A stretch of 64,000 nt of DNA from Prorocentrum cordatum (taxonomy: Eukaryota; Sar; Dinophyceae; Prorocentrales; Prorocentraceae): positions 271,548-335,547 of the forward strand of contig CAUYUJ010003036.1 in assembly GCA_963575745.1 (NCBI GenBank). The letters are read 5' to 3'. The notes under the pieces are model-generated. The model did not search any database. It had not been told where the DNA came from and worked only from the letters and a program-made list of their open reading frames with translations. Shown here one piece after another: positions 18,901 through 28,256 of this stretch; the first letter of the stretch is position 1, and every line of letters starts with the position of its first letter. A program made the position numbers and the translations under genes.

Positions 18901-19000
18901 NNNNNNNNNNNNNNNNNNNNNNNNNNNNNNNNNNNNNNNNNNNNNNNNNNNNNNNNNNNNNNNNNNNNNNNNNNNNNNNNNNNNNNNNNNNNNNNNNNNN
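18901..19000. other. Assembly gap (100 N)
   Basis: One hundred ambiguous bases between unique sequence and a CAT repeat; the round length suggests a scaffold join of unknown real size. Confidence 0.99.
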
Positions 19001-19044
<44 letters not shown>

Positions 19045-19760
19045 ATCATCATCATCGCCATCACTCATCAACCATCAACATCTCATCTCATCATATCATC
19101 ATCATCATCATCATCATCACATCATCCTCATCCTCATCCTCTCCTCATCCTCATCCTCATCTTCCTCCTCCTCCTCCTTCTCCTCCTCCTCCTCCGCACC
19201 CTCCTCTTCGTCCTCCTTTTCCTCCTCCTCCTCCGCCTCCTCCTCCTACTCCTCCTCCTCCTCCTCCTCCTCATTATCATCATCCGTTTCCCCCTCATCC
19301 TCCTCTTCCTCCTCCTCCTTCTCGCCCTCCTCCTCCTCCTCCTCCTCCTCCTCTCCCCTCCTCCTCCTCCTCCTCCTACTCTTCCTCCTCCTCCTCCTCC
19401 TCCTCCCTCCTCCTACTTCTCCTCGTCCTCCTCCTCCTCCTCCTCTCCTCCTCCTCCTCAATCCTCCTCGTTCCTCCTCCTCCTCCTCCGCCTACCTCCT
19501 CCTCGTCCTCCTCCCCCCCCCCTCCCCGCCCTCCCCCCTCCTCCTCCTCCTCCTCCTCCTCCTCCTCCTCCTCGCCGTCCTCCTTCTCCTCCTCCTCCTC
19601 CTCCTCCTCCTCCTCCTCCCCTCCTCCTCCCTCCTCCCTCCCTCCCTCCCCTCCCTCCCTCCCTCCCTCCCTCCCTCCCTCCTCCTCCTCTCCCTCCTCT
19701 CCCTCCTCCTCCTCCTCCTCCTCCTTCTCCTCCTCCTCCTCTTCCTCCTCCTCCGCCTCC
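19001..19760. repeat. (CAT)n then (CTC)n tract, about 760 bases
   Basis: CAT repeat to about 19125, passing gradually into CTC/TCC repeat with scattered CCCTCC blocks (TCCC tetranucleotide near 19635-19680). The gap at its left end probably reflects the same repeat. Confidence 0.93.
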
Positions 19761-19939
19761 ACAATATGAATACTACTCTCCGCTCTCCCCTGGCAGCGCC
19801 CGGGAATGGTTCGGCCACTCTCCGCGCATTGGTTTTTTATACACAGTATTCCCGGAAGTTGGGTGTTCGGTTCGTTTTTTTTCGACATGTTGTTTTCGTT
19901 GACGCGCTGGCCTCATGGTCGGGCTACCAGTCTTCCCGC

Positions 19940-20530
19940 TACAGCGCTGGCCTGATTTCCGCGCTTCCGCTGGTTCCGAATCGTGCTCCCGATGTAGCGT
20001 TGGCGTGATTATTTCCAGCGCCATGCCACAGCATGGTTTTGGTCCTTCCAAACCTGCCCCAAAATCTAGAACATCGCCCCCGAACAAAAACCATCGGAAG
20101 TGATTACACAGTCGGTGTCGATTCGTTGATTTCTGGGGCCGCAGAAGCCCCCCCCCATTTTGGGGCGTCGCCACGCCATGCTATGTCAGGCCACGCGGCC
20201 TCAATTCCGCGCTTCCGCGCTTGGTTGTTTGCTCAAAATGCTGCTCTTGCTCAAACGCTGGCCTCATGTTCGGGCTACCGCTCGTTCCGAATCGTGCTCC
20301 CGCTGCAGCACTGGCCTTATTTCCGCGCTTCCGCTCGTTCCGAATCGTGCTCCCGCTGTAGCGTTGGTGTTATTATTTCCAGCGCCATGCCACGGCATGG
20401 TATTCGTCCCTTCCAAATGGCTCCCAAATCTAGGAAATGGTTTCCCCAAAAAACCATCGGAAGTGATTACACAGTCGGTGCCGATTCGTTGATTTTTGAA
20501 ACCGCAGAAGCCCCCCCCAGTGTGGGGCGT
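19940..20530. repeat. 364-bp tandem duplication
   Basis: CTGGCC-TATTTCCGCGCTTCCG at 19947 recurs at 20311. The two copies continue through TTATTTCCAGCGCCATGCCAC, the CTTCCAAA block, CCATCGGAAGTGATTACACA and GCAGAAGCCCCCCCC, with scattered substitutions. GCTGGCCTCATG-TCGGGCTACC is also repeated (19911 and 20259), so shorter nested duplication is present. No coding frame is supported. Confidence 0.75.
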
Positions 20531-20701
20531 CGCCGCGCCGTGCTAAGTAATGCTACGCGTCAAGATTCAACCCCATGATATACCACGTAATGCTATGGCA
20601 TGCTACGACATCCGATTGTGCGAATAGAGAAGAGATCTACGCCATAATAAGGGATAAGGGAGGGGTAGGACGTCAGATATGATGCGAACGCACCCAGCTT
20701 G

Positions 20702-20975
20702 TCCCCCCTCCTCCTCCTCATCGTCCTCTTCCTCCTCCTCCTCCGCCTCCTCCTCCTCCTCTCCCTCCTCCTCCTCCTCCTCCTCCTCCTCCTCCTCCTC
20801 CTCTCCCTCCTCCTCCTCCCCTCCTCCTCCTCCTCCTCCTCCTCCTCCTCCTCCTCCCTCCTCCTCCTCCTCCTCTCCTCCTCCTCCTCCTCCTCTTCCT
20901 CCTCCTCCTCCTCCTCCTCCTCCTCTCCTCCTCCTCCTCCTCCTCCTCGTCCTCCTCCTCCTCCTCCTCCTCCTC
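20702..20975. repeat. (TCC)n microsatellite
   Basis: About 270 bases of TCC/CTC repeat. Confidence 0.95.
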
Positions 20976-21539
20976 TTCCCCGAGATCCATCGGGCGGGGG
21001 CGAGGCGCGCGTTTGCGGTGCATGCTCGGGCAGGTATGCACACTTGCTGGGCTCGCTTGCACACCCGATTTCGAGATGCGCGGATTTTAATTCATCACGC
21101 GTCGCGCATCGCGGCCTGGGTTGGAGAGGCTCTTCTCCAGAAAGCTCGAGGGCGCGAGGGTAACCGCGCGTCGCGCATCGCGGGTGCGATGTGCAAATAG
21201 GCGACCTACATCCCTCCTCGAACTTAAACGACAGTTTTTGCCGCGCCGTGGCGACGCCCCAGGGCCGCGAATTTCAACGTTGATGCTGACGCTGGCGACC
21301 TGCAATCCCCGCAGGCCGCGCTGCCCGCGTCCATCAACGCTGAAATTCGGTGGCGAGGGGGTCTGATGAACAAAAATTGCGTGTGATTTCGAGAAGGGCC
21401 ATCAGAGCCATATCCTCTTCCAGAGACTATCCTCTTCCATCAGGGCCATCAGAGCCATGGTTTGCGCGACTCGCAGACTGGCCATCCGAGCCATATCCTC
21501 TTCCATCGGCCCACCCGCGCAGGCTACCCGCCGCACCTT
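20976..21539. other. No gene; short minisatellite before YR-2
   Basis: GCCATCAGAGCCATATCCTCTTCC at about 21398 recurs in part at 21446 and, with one change, near 21482; CTATCCTCTTCCATC recurs as well. This small array ends just before the left repeat of YR-2. The rest is unassigned. Confidence 0.6.
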
Positions 21540-21645
21540 CTTGTATAGTCTGATTGGTTGTAGACTGCAGGTTAAGTGGGAGGGGGTGTGGGCTCAGGTA
21601 GCCATTTTGGGTCCGTAGCGTTCGACTCTGGCCGACGCGCGGGTG
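21540..21645 (+). repeat. YR-2 terminal repeat A1, with spliced-leader-like sequence
   Basis: Matches 36766-36871 at 105 of 106 positions. It contains GTAGCCATTTTGG (21598-21610), a 13-base match to the core of the dinoflagellate spliced-leader exon, preceded by GGCTCAGG and followed by CCGTAGC (21613-21619). These look like pieces of further leader copies. Confidence 0.9.
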
Positions 21646-21718
21646 TTCCGGGGGGCCGCGGGGCGGCCACAACCACAGCCGTGCTAGTCCGCGGACTAGG
21701 TAGCGCGTCTGTGGTGCC

Positions 21719-24022
21719 ATGGCTGTGGGCTTCCTGGGAGCGCACCTGATGATCTTGGTTATGGGCGGTGCTTTCACGGTCCAAGGGGCACTTGGCTGGC
21801 TGCCGTTCGGGCGCGGGGGAAATGAGGTCCCAGCGCCGACGCCGTCAGCCCTGCCCGGGCCGACAGCGCTGCCGACAGGCGGTGGGGGGCAAGGCAAGGG
21901 GCGAGGACCGCCCGCCAAGCCCGCGCCTGCAGGGGGAAAGGGGCGAGGGCCGCAGGCCAAGCCCCCGGGGACGCCGGGCGTCCCTGCGCCGCCGCGGTCA
22001 GGGTCGACTACAACGACCACACCCGCGGGCATCGGGCGCGTAGGCAAGGGCGAGCCCACGGGCAGCCCAGCTACGCCGGCATACGGAGGGAACGACGAGC
22101 CCACGGGCGCGCCTGGGCAGCCGTCCGCCCCGGGAAACCGGACGGGCGATGGCGAGCCTGACCCGCCGCGCGGGCTGGACGGGCATTGGGGGTGGAGTGG
22201 TTGGGTCCCGCACCTGCCCCATTGGTGGGCTGGCCGGAACGTACCCCCACCGCCACCGCCGCCACCTACCCCGCCCCCGGAGGCGGGGCCAGGTCCCGGT
22301 TGGGGATTCGCAGCCTGGGTCATCGAGTTCGTGGGCTACGGAGCGTGGGTGAGCTCCCCCGACCACACTGGCACGATCCGCACGAGCGGCGGATGGATTG
22401 GATCCGCCATCGACCGCCTGGGCGTTAAGATGCTCGGGTATTGGTGGGAGACCGCGGTCCTTTGCTTCGCCCTAGGCATCTTCACGTTCGTGTTGGGTGC
22501 CCTGGCCTTCATCGTCAACACCGCAGCCCAGCCTATGCTGTGGGCAGCCGGGGGACTCCGCTGGGCGTGGTACCAGATTACCCGGTGCTGCCAGCGACGC
22601 GGAGGCGATGGGCCCGGCGCCCATCTCCCCCCACCCCCTCCGACTCCCTTGCTGGTGCGCTGGCGCGGGCCGGGCTTGGGCGGCGTGGTGGAAACGGAGT
22701 TCTACACAAAGGGGGTCCGCGGCCGGGGAACCAATCGGGCATACAACCACGTGCTTCTGCGCAAGCACGGGCAGGTGGCCCGCATCAGCTGCAACTTCGC
22801 GGACCGGTACCGACTGGACCGCCACGGGCTCAACATCAAGATCGGGCAGGTTCTGGGGTGCACCAGTCGTAAGTGGCGGCTGAACCTCGAGGAGACAGGG
22901 AACGTGCATCTATGCCGTGCCGTCGAGTGCGCCTCCTGTCCAGTGGCGCACCCCATGCATGTCGACCAGTACGCGGCCATTGACCACGCACAGATCGTGG
23001 ACTTGGCTGAGCACGGTGAGGCCACAGCCTGCCGGGCGGTCGGCGTGGGACTCCGGAAGGTATTCGGGGTCGTCAAGCGGCTGCTTTGCTCACCCTGGTC
23101 GGTACTTGGATGGCTGTGCCGGGGCCGGCCGGAGCCCCGCTACATCACCGACGCCGCGGGCTATCGCCGCCTGGACATCGATTCGGAGAGCGAGGTGGAG
23201 GCGGAGGAGCGCCCCTGCCAAGCCGCACAAGTTGGGGTGCAGCTCGCAGGTGGCGCACGCCCCCTCCAGCCGGAGGGGTGCGGCGACCGAGGGATGCAGG
23301 AGGCGACTGTTCTGCTACAGGAGGACGCAGAGGTGTCGGACGTCCCCCGGCCGGGGCATTGCCTCAATGCACAGGTGCACCTCTGCGCCCACCATGCGCA
23401 GAAGTACCGGTCTACTCTGATCGGTCGCAAATGCAGCCTCCCCACTTGCCTCCGCATGGCGAAGGGTAGCTGTGGGGGGGCCCCGATGTGCGGGGAACAT
23501 CTCCGACGGGACGAGGGTCACACCGTGCGCGTCGAAGCGACGGTCCAACCTGGGATCCTCGGGGGCCTGCGCCGTCGCATGCGAGCGCGGGCCCCAAGCC
23601 CCGCCAGGGCGCGCGATTGGACCGCGCATGCCGCCGATGGGGTTGGCTTAGCGCCCGGGCCGGTCCACCCCCCGCCCGCTGCACTGCCACCGCCAGCCGT
23701 GGCCCCATCCGTCGATGTTGAGCCCTCGGGGGTGCAGGCCCTCTGGGCCGCAGCCGCGTCGTTCGCGCTCCGCGGAAGCAAGGGCCAGCGGGCGCTCACG
23801 GTCTGCCGACCGCGGAGCTCCGGGCGATCGGATCGCCCATCACGGGTGGCTTCAGGAGCCCTTACTCGTGAAGGTCTGCCCGATACTCCCGGGCGACCCT
23901 CGGGGAGTCGAGGAGGCGTACGGCGCGCCCCCGGCGAGTCCTTGGTATATTCTATTGGGAGAATGCGAGGGGCTCGACGTACGGGGCACTGGCGGGGACG
24001 CACGACTTATCATCGGGACTAG
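21719..24022 (+). CDS. YR-2 Gag-like protein, N-terminal part (membrane and zinc-binding segments)
   Basis: First ATG after A1; frame open for 767 codons. Residues 1-30 are hydrophobic (MAVGFLGAHLMILVMGGAF). About 30-200 is Gly/Pro-rich. A strong hydrophobic segment, WWETAVLCFALGIFTFVLGA and onward, lies at about 241-270. Then comes a charged region and two cysteine/histidine clusters: HLCRAVECASCPVAHPMHVD (about 397-416), and HLCAHHAQ followed by KCSLPTCLRMAKGSCGGAPM and CGEHL (about 555-605), which looks like a zinc-binding fold. From about 23850 the credible peptide moves to the next frame. The role is not recognised; position suggests Gag or an envelope-like or membrane-anchoring protein, and that is inference. 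Confidence 0.55.
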   Translation: MAVGFLGAHLMILVMGGAFTVQGALGWLPFGRGGNEVPAPTPSALPGPTALPTGGGGQGKGRGPPAKPAPAGGKGRGPQAKPPGTPGVPAPPRSGSTTTTTPAGIGRVGKGEPTGSPATPAYGGNDEPTGAPGQPSAPGNRTGDGEPDPPRGLDGHWGWSGWVPHLPHWWAGRNVPPPPPPPPTPPPEAGPGPGWGFAAWVIEFVGYGAWVSSPDHTGTIRTSGGWIGSAIDRLGVKMLGYWWETAVLCFALGIFTFVLGALAFIVNTAAQPMLWAAGGLRWAWYQITRCCQRRGGDGPGAHLPPPPPTPLLVRWRGPGLGGVVETEFYTKGVRGRGTNRAYNHVLLRKHGQVARISCNFADRYRLDRHGLNIKIGQVLGCTSRKWRLNLEETGNVHLCRAVECASCPVAHPMHVDQYAAIDHAQIVDLAEHGEATACRAVGVGLRKVFGVVKRLLCSPWSVLGWLCRGRPEPRYITDAAGYRRLDIDSESEVEAEERPCQAAQVGVQLAGGARPLQPEGCGDRGMQEATVLLQEDAEVSDVPRPGHCLNAQVHLCAHHAQKYRSTLIGRKCSLPTCLRMAKGSCGGAPMCGEHLRRDEGHTVRVEATVQPGILGGLRRRMRARAPSPARARDWTAHAADGVGLAPGPVHPPPAALPPPAVAPSVDVEPSGVQALWAAAASFALRGSKGQRALTVCRPRSSGRSDRPSRVASGALTREGLPDTPGRPSGSRGGVRRAPGESLVYSIGRMRGARRTGHWRGRTTYHRD

Positions 24023-24400
24023 CCTTGAGGGCGTCAGGGTGGAGGTCCCAGCCAGCGAGGTCGTACGGCACCCCCCTCCGCTGGAGGACGGGCGCTACCC
24101 GATAGATCGGATCAACCGGCTGCTGTACGAGGTCCCCCAAGGCGCGCGGGAAGTGGGGTTGCGTGTCATCGCCCACCACATCCCGCAGGATCTGCTGGCG
24201 ATGTTACGCCAGGAGCAGTGGGACGGTGTGGACGTGGAAAGCGCGAGCGGCTGGAGGCGGCGCTACCTGACGAGCACGGAGCGCCAGCAGCTGCAGCACG
24301 ACCCGGTGCGCACACTCGGCCACCATCGGCGGGGCGGCGCGCAGGGGGCGCAACCTGCGCCCGGGATGGAGGGACTTGCCCCGCCCAGCCCCCGTGGCGG
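23850..24400 (+). pseudogene. YR-2 Gag-like protein, middle part in the next frame
   Basis: The frame open at 23715-24449 reads credible protein from about 23870: LLVKVCPILPGDPRGVEEAY, SPWYILLGECEGLDVRG, DRINRLLYEVPQGAREVGLR, IAHHIPQDLLAMLRQEQWDG. The frames before and after are different, so one indel lies near 23850 and another near 24340-24400. Whether these are mutations, sequencing errors, introns or programmed shifts cannot be told from one copy. Confidence 0.5.
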
Positions 24401-26685
24401 CACCGTCGCGCTTGGCAGCGGCCGCCGCCGGCGTGAGCGAGGATGCTGAGGAGCCCGACCCCCTCGAAATATTCATGGATTCCTTGCGAGCCGAGGATCT
24501 CAAGGGACGGGGGGGCCAAGCGGCGGCCCTCAGCGCATTAGGTATGACCGCGGACCTGCTCGGGGTTCCGCTTGATCAGGCGGAACGGCAGCTGCGGCGG
24601 AGAGTCGCACAGGTGGCAGCGGCGGGCCCACTGGGGCCCGATCTGGAGCGCGCCCTCGCGGATTTGGAGGATGCGCAGCTGGAAGCGCGCGCGCGGGAGC
24701 GTGCTGCGGCCGCCGACAAGGTTCCCCTGCAGGGCAGCCTCTCACGCGAGGGGTCGCGGAGCCGCTCGGCGCGGGGACGGGATCCCAGCCCGAGGCAGGG
24801 GCCCCGACGCGAGCTCTTCGGGGCCATGCCCCTCGTCCAACCCACGGGCCCACGCCGTGGCTTGCTGGGCGATCGGGACCTACTGGCACGCGATGGACGC
24901 GGGGGGTCCGCTCGTGGGGCCAACCCGCTCCTCGACGGAGCCTCGGTCCTTGGGCACCTCACTGGCCAGACGCCCCACGGGGGTGGCCTGGGTGGGGAGC
25001 GAGCCGGGGGTCCAGACGACGCCGGGGCGGCGGGCGCCCTGGGCGGGCTTACAGCCGAGGCCGAAGCCCAGATCATCGAGCGCCTGGATCGCCAGAACCG
25101 CCTCACCGAACGCCACGTCCTCGCCGCCGAGCGGCAGGCGCGGGCCACCGAGGGCGACAAGAAGGCCCGGGGCACCAGGGCGGGGATCGGTCGGGACGAG
25201 GAACTGGATCTTTACATAGCCAGGGGATGCAACACCTTCGTGGTTGAGGCCTGCGAGGGGATCACGGGGAAGGACTTGTTCGACTCCCTCAAGCGCATGT
25301 GTGCGCACTCCAAGAGCACGCTCAAGACGATCGGGTTTCCCTGCCTGGTTACCAACCGTGTGGCGCACGGCTACGCGGCGCTCGCCTTCGGGACGGGTCC
25401 ACACGACCTGGCAGTGGACGACTGCGTCCCCGCGCGTGACGAGGACTTCGATGGCTACCGGCTCCCTGTGGACGACAAGCTGGAGCCCCGCCAGCGGCCC
25501 GCCACCCACATGGCGACCTGGTTCAAGAGGGCCCGGTGCGAGATCCAGATGTTCGAGTCCATCGTAGGGGTCGCACACGGGGCGGAGCGTCGGCGGTCGC
25601 TAGGGTTCTTGGAGGCGGCCTTCGAGAGGGACCCCTCGGAGTTCCCAGACCATTGGGTCAAGGATCTGTGGGAAGAGCTCCGAAGCACCTGGGTCGAGGA
25701 GCTACGGGAGCTCAGGCGTCGGCTCTGCCGGGAGCTCGACACCGAGAACCCGAGGAGGGAGGACATCAAGTACATCCTGCTCATGCCGGAGAACGGCTAC
25801 GACTTGCCCCGAACGTTCGACCTCGGGGACCCGAATGCCTACTACCAGCAGGTAGTCGTGCCCCGGCGTAAGGCCGCACTCACGCGCCTCCTCAATGGGC
25901 AGCTGAACGCCCACCTCACGAAGCGACCGCCAAAGGCGGGAGGGGGCGAGGAAATGGGCGAGCCCCGGCCCACGGCGCAGGGTGATGACAGGCCCAAGGC
26001 GGGGGCTGGGCCCCAGCCGAAGGCGGGACCCAAGGCGGGCACCGGGGCCCCAGCGGGGACAGCCCCCAAGAGGGCGTACCCAGCGGGCAAGGAACTAACA
26101 CGCCCGGAGCGTACGCGATCCGTGGCGCATGCGCCCCGCAATAAGGACAACGTCCCTATCTGCTGGGGGGCCACCACGCACATGGGCTGCTCGCGGAAGG
26201 CTTGCGACTGCCCTAACTCCCATGACCCCATCAAGTCAACGCGCGGATTGGACTACTCGGTAGTCATGCAGCTCACGAGGCGCGGGGGGCTCCTTGGGAC
26301 GCCCCGGATCGACCCCAAACAGGTGGATGGGATGATTGCGCAGCTACGCTCGCAAGCCAAGGCAGCCGAGGCCGAGAAGGTTGGCGAGGACACGTCCCCC
26401 CCTGCTGCCCCTGACTCCCAGAAGGAAAAGGGCCGTGGCCGTGGTAGCGGCTCGCGAGCGACCCGGGCCCGGGGCAGGCCCCGGACGACTACACTGCGCT
26501 CCAGCTTACCGCGATGGAATCCGACCTCCGGGAAGCGGTTAAGGGCCCCGACTTCGGATGGCTCGAGGACCACGACCGCCCGCGCGCGGCGGCCACTTGG
26601 GACGCCCAGCCCGCGGGTGATGGGCCGGAGCTTCGCCTCAAGCTCATGCAGGAGCTCGAATCCGAGGGTATCTTCGCGCCTCTGA
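24376..26685 (+). CDS. YR-2 Gag-like protein, C-terminal part with CCCH zinc finger
   Basis: Open for 769 codons. It begins with acidic PDPLEIFMDSLRAEDLKG and a helical region with heptad-like Leu (about residues 50-115). A long charged helical region follows (AQIIERLDRQNRLTERHVL, about 230-250). A globular part, about 275-500, includes LDLYIARGCNTFVVEACEGI and a region ending NAYYQQVVVPRRKAALTRLL. A Lys/Pro-rich linker leads to a CCCH finger, ICWGATTHMGCSRKACDCPN then SH (C-x8-C-x6-C-x3-H, about 594-612), as in RNA-binding Gag or nucleocapsid proteins. The last 60 residues overlap the next ORF and look like out-of-frame sequence, so the real protein may end or shift near 26450-26520. Confidence 0.6.
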   Translation: MPRPAPVAAPSRLAAAAAGVSEDAEEPDPLEIFMDSLRAEDLKGRGGQAAALSALGMTADLLGVPLDQAERQLRRRVAQVAAAGPLGPDLERALADLEDAQLEARARERAAAADKVPLQGSLSREGSRSRSARGRDPSPRQGPRRELFGAMPLVQPTGPRRGLLGDRDLLARDGRGGSARGANPLLDGASVLGHLTGQTPHGGGLGGERAGGPDDAGAAGALGGLTAEAEAQIIERLDRQNRLTERHVLAAERQARATEGDKKARGTRAGIGRDEELDLYIARGCNTFVVEACEGITGKDLFDSLKRMCAHSKSTLKTIGFPCLVTNRVAHGYAALAFGTGPHDLAVDDCVPARDEDFDGYRLPVDDKLEPRQRPATHMATWFKRARCEIQMFESIVGVAHGAERRRSLGFLEAAFERDPSEFPDHWVKDLWEELRSTWVEELRELRRRLCRELDTENPRREDIKYILLMPENGYDLPRTFDLGDPNAYYQQVVVPRRKAALTRLLNGQLNAHLTKRPPKAGGGEEMGEPRPTAQGDDRPKAGAGPQPKAGPKAGTGAPAGTAPKRAYPAGKELTRPERTRSVAHAPRNKDNVPICWGATTHMGCSRKACDCPNSHDPIKSTRGLDYSVVMQLTRRGGLLGTPRIDPKQVDGMIAQLRSQAKAAEAEKVGEDTSPPAAPDSQKEKGRGRGSGSRATRARGRPRTTTLRSSLPRWNPTSGKRLRAPTSDGSRTTTARARRPLGTPSPRVMGRSFASSSCRSSNPRVSSRL

Positions 26686-28256
26686 AGGGGGCCAGCGAGT
26701 ACTTACAGAGCCACGTGCGCGGGCGCGTCTTGGGGGCGCGCCTGCGCGGGGAGCGGCTCACCGTGGAGCGGGCCCTCGAGGAAGCCGTGGACCGAGGCCA
26801 TCGGGGACTCAGCAGTGAGGCAGCCGACCTGCATGAGGCGCTTAGCTGCGCCGCAGGATACGTCACCGAGGGCGGGGCCGAGGTCGGCCCGGTTGCCTGG
26901 GACGCCGACGGGCTGATAGGCCGCGGGTCCTATACCTTCTGGGACGGGGACACCCGCATCCAGTGGGACTTCCTCGACTACCGGGACCGCCTCAGCCCTA
27001 CAGAGGAGATGGGCCAGGCGATGGGCCTGGAGGTGGGCGACGCCGAGGAGCGGCAGTGCCTGCTACTGCACGTAGCTGCTGGGGTGCTCCTGCTACGCGC
27101 GGGCGAGGGCGCGGGCGAGCCCAGCTCGGACGCGGTGCAGCAGTTGGCCGCGACGTATCGCCATGCACTATGGGAGGAGGCCCACGAGGCCCTTCGTGCC
27201 CTGGGCGACTCCCCACCGTGGATCACGGCCCTGGAGGCCGATGTCCGTTCCTACGTCCATGATGCGGTGCACCCGCACCACGACAAGGACTATCGCTGCC
27301 TGGCAGCATGCCCCGTCACCGACCTCGACGCCGTCACGCTCCAGGTGCACCGTGTCAACGGCAGTGGGCGCCTATGCGTGGACCACCTAATGGGGACGGG
27401 TGTCGGCGCGGAGGATCAAGTTATTCCGCTCCTGATCTGGCGTGGCCATATGCGCGTCTTGCGCCCACGCTCCCACGCGGAGGCGGCGGCCCTAGGCCAG
27501 CGCTGGGGGCACGCGGGACGCCTGTCCCGCGAGATCGTGAGTGTCGGCTGGCGCGAGATGCTCGATGAAGGCCCAGACATTGAACCCACCGTCCCGGGCA
27601 AGAGCGCGCCCTGCACCCACTGCAAGGCAGCGGAAGGTCGGGCGGGCCGCGCAGTGGGACGCGCGCCAGCCTCGTTCGGGGAACATCCAGCCGACGTCCA
27701 GGCACGCCTCCTGGAGGCGAACGCGATGCCAATTCGACACGACCCCGCGTTCGCGTACGGTTTGATCGCCCAGGAGGTGTACGCCGGTTCGGGAAATTGG
27801 TCGGCTGCGCTTCGCGCCGAGGGCATCCGGGTGCTGGAGCCGATCGAATACTACGACGACCCTCTCCGAGAGTCCGGCCCGCGGCCGGATCACGACACCC
27901 TCGACCCGGCAGTTCGCGCGAGCCTACAGGAGGCCGCACGGACCCCCATGGGCCCCGATGTGGCCAACGTTTGGTGCTGGGGTACCCCGTGTGGCTCGTG
28001 CACCGACCTCGGGCTCATGACCCAGCCTGGCGGGACCCCGCAGGGAACCCGCACGTGGGAGCACCCCGAGGGGGACGGCTCCAAAGAGTTCGAGCTCGTT
28101 GGTAACAGCCACACTCAGTTCACGTGCGACACCTGCCGCATCCTACACGACGCCGGCAAGGAGTTTCTCATCGAGTCCTCCTGCCCCTCGGGCCGCTACC
28201 CCAAGATCTGGGACCAGGCCCCAATGCACGAGCTGCGTCGAGCGACGGGGCCATGA
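26448..28256 (+). CDS. YR-2 ORF2 with methyltransferase-like domain 1
   Basis: Frame opens after a TAG at 26445; the first ATG is 26514. It is shifted by -1 relative to the Gag frame, which it overlaps by up to 238 bases, so either frameshifting or separate initiation is possible. The N-terminal two thirds is unrecognised. The last 170 residues resemble a cytosine methyltransferase fold: AdoMet-binding-like EVYAGSGNWSAALRAEGI then EPIEYYDD, a motif IV-like WCWGTPCGSCTDL, and GNSHTQFTCDTCRILHDAG leading to an ENP-like box, IESSCPSGRYPKIW. The Pro-Cys pair is kept. The ORF ends in the overlap ATGA at 28253-28256, where the RT ORF starts. Confidence 0.55.
   Translation, partial: RLASDPGPGQAPDDYTALQLTAMESDLREAVKGPDFGWLEDHDRPRAAATWDAQPAGDGPELRLKLMQELESEGIFAPLKGASEYLQSHVRGRVLGARLRGERLTVERALEEAVDRGHRGLSSEAADLHEALSCAAGYVTEGGAEVGPVAWDADGLIGRGSYTFWDGDTRIQWDFLDYRDRLSPTEEMGQAMGLEVGDAEERQCLLLHVAAGVLLLRAGEGAGEPSSDAVQQLAATYRHALWEEAHEALRALGDSPPWITALEADVRSYVHDAVHPHHDKDYRCLAACPVTDLDAVTLQVHRVNGSGRLCVDHLMGTGVGAEDQVIPLLIWRGHMRVLRPRSHAEAAALGQRWGHAGRLSREIVSVGWREMLDEGPDIEPTVPGKSAPCTHCKAAEGRAGRAVGRAPASFGEHPADVQARLLEANAMPIRHDPAFAYGLIAQEVYAGSGNWSAALRAEGIRVLEPIEYYDDPLRESGPRPDHDTLDPAVRASLQEAARTPMGPDVANVWCWGTPCGSCTDLGLMTQPGGTPQGTRTWEHPEGDGSKEFELVGNSHTQFTCDTCRILHDAGKEFLIESSCPSGRYPKIWDQAPMHELRRATGP

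Noticed and set aside
26514-27700. Protease domain in the N-terminal part of YR-2 ORF2
   Set aside because: No D-T/S-G or other protease motif in a convincing context.
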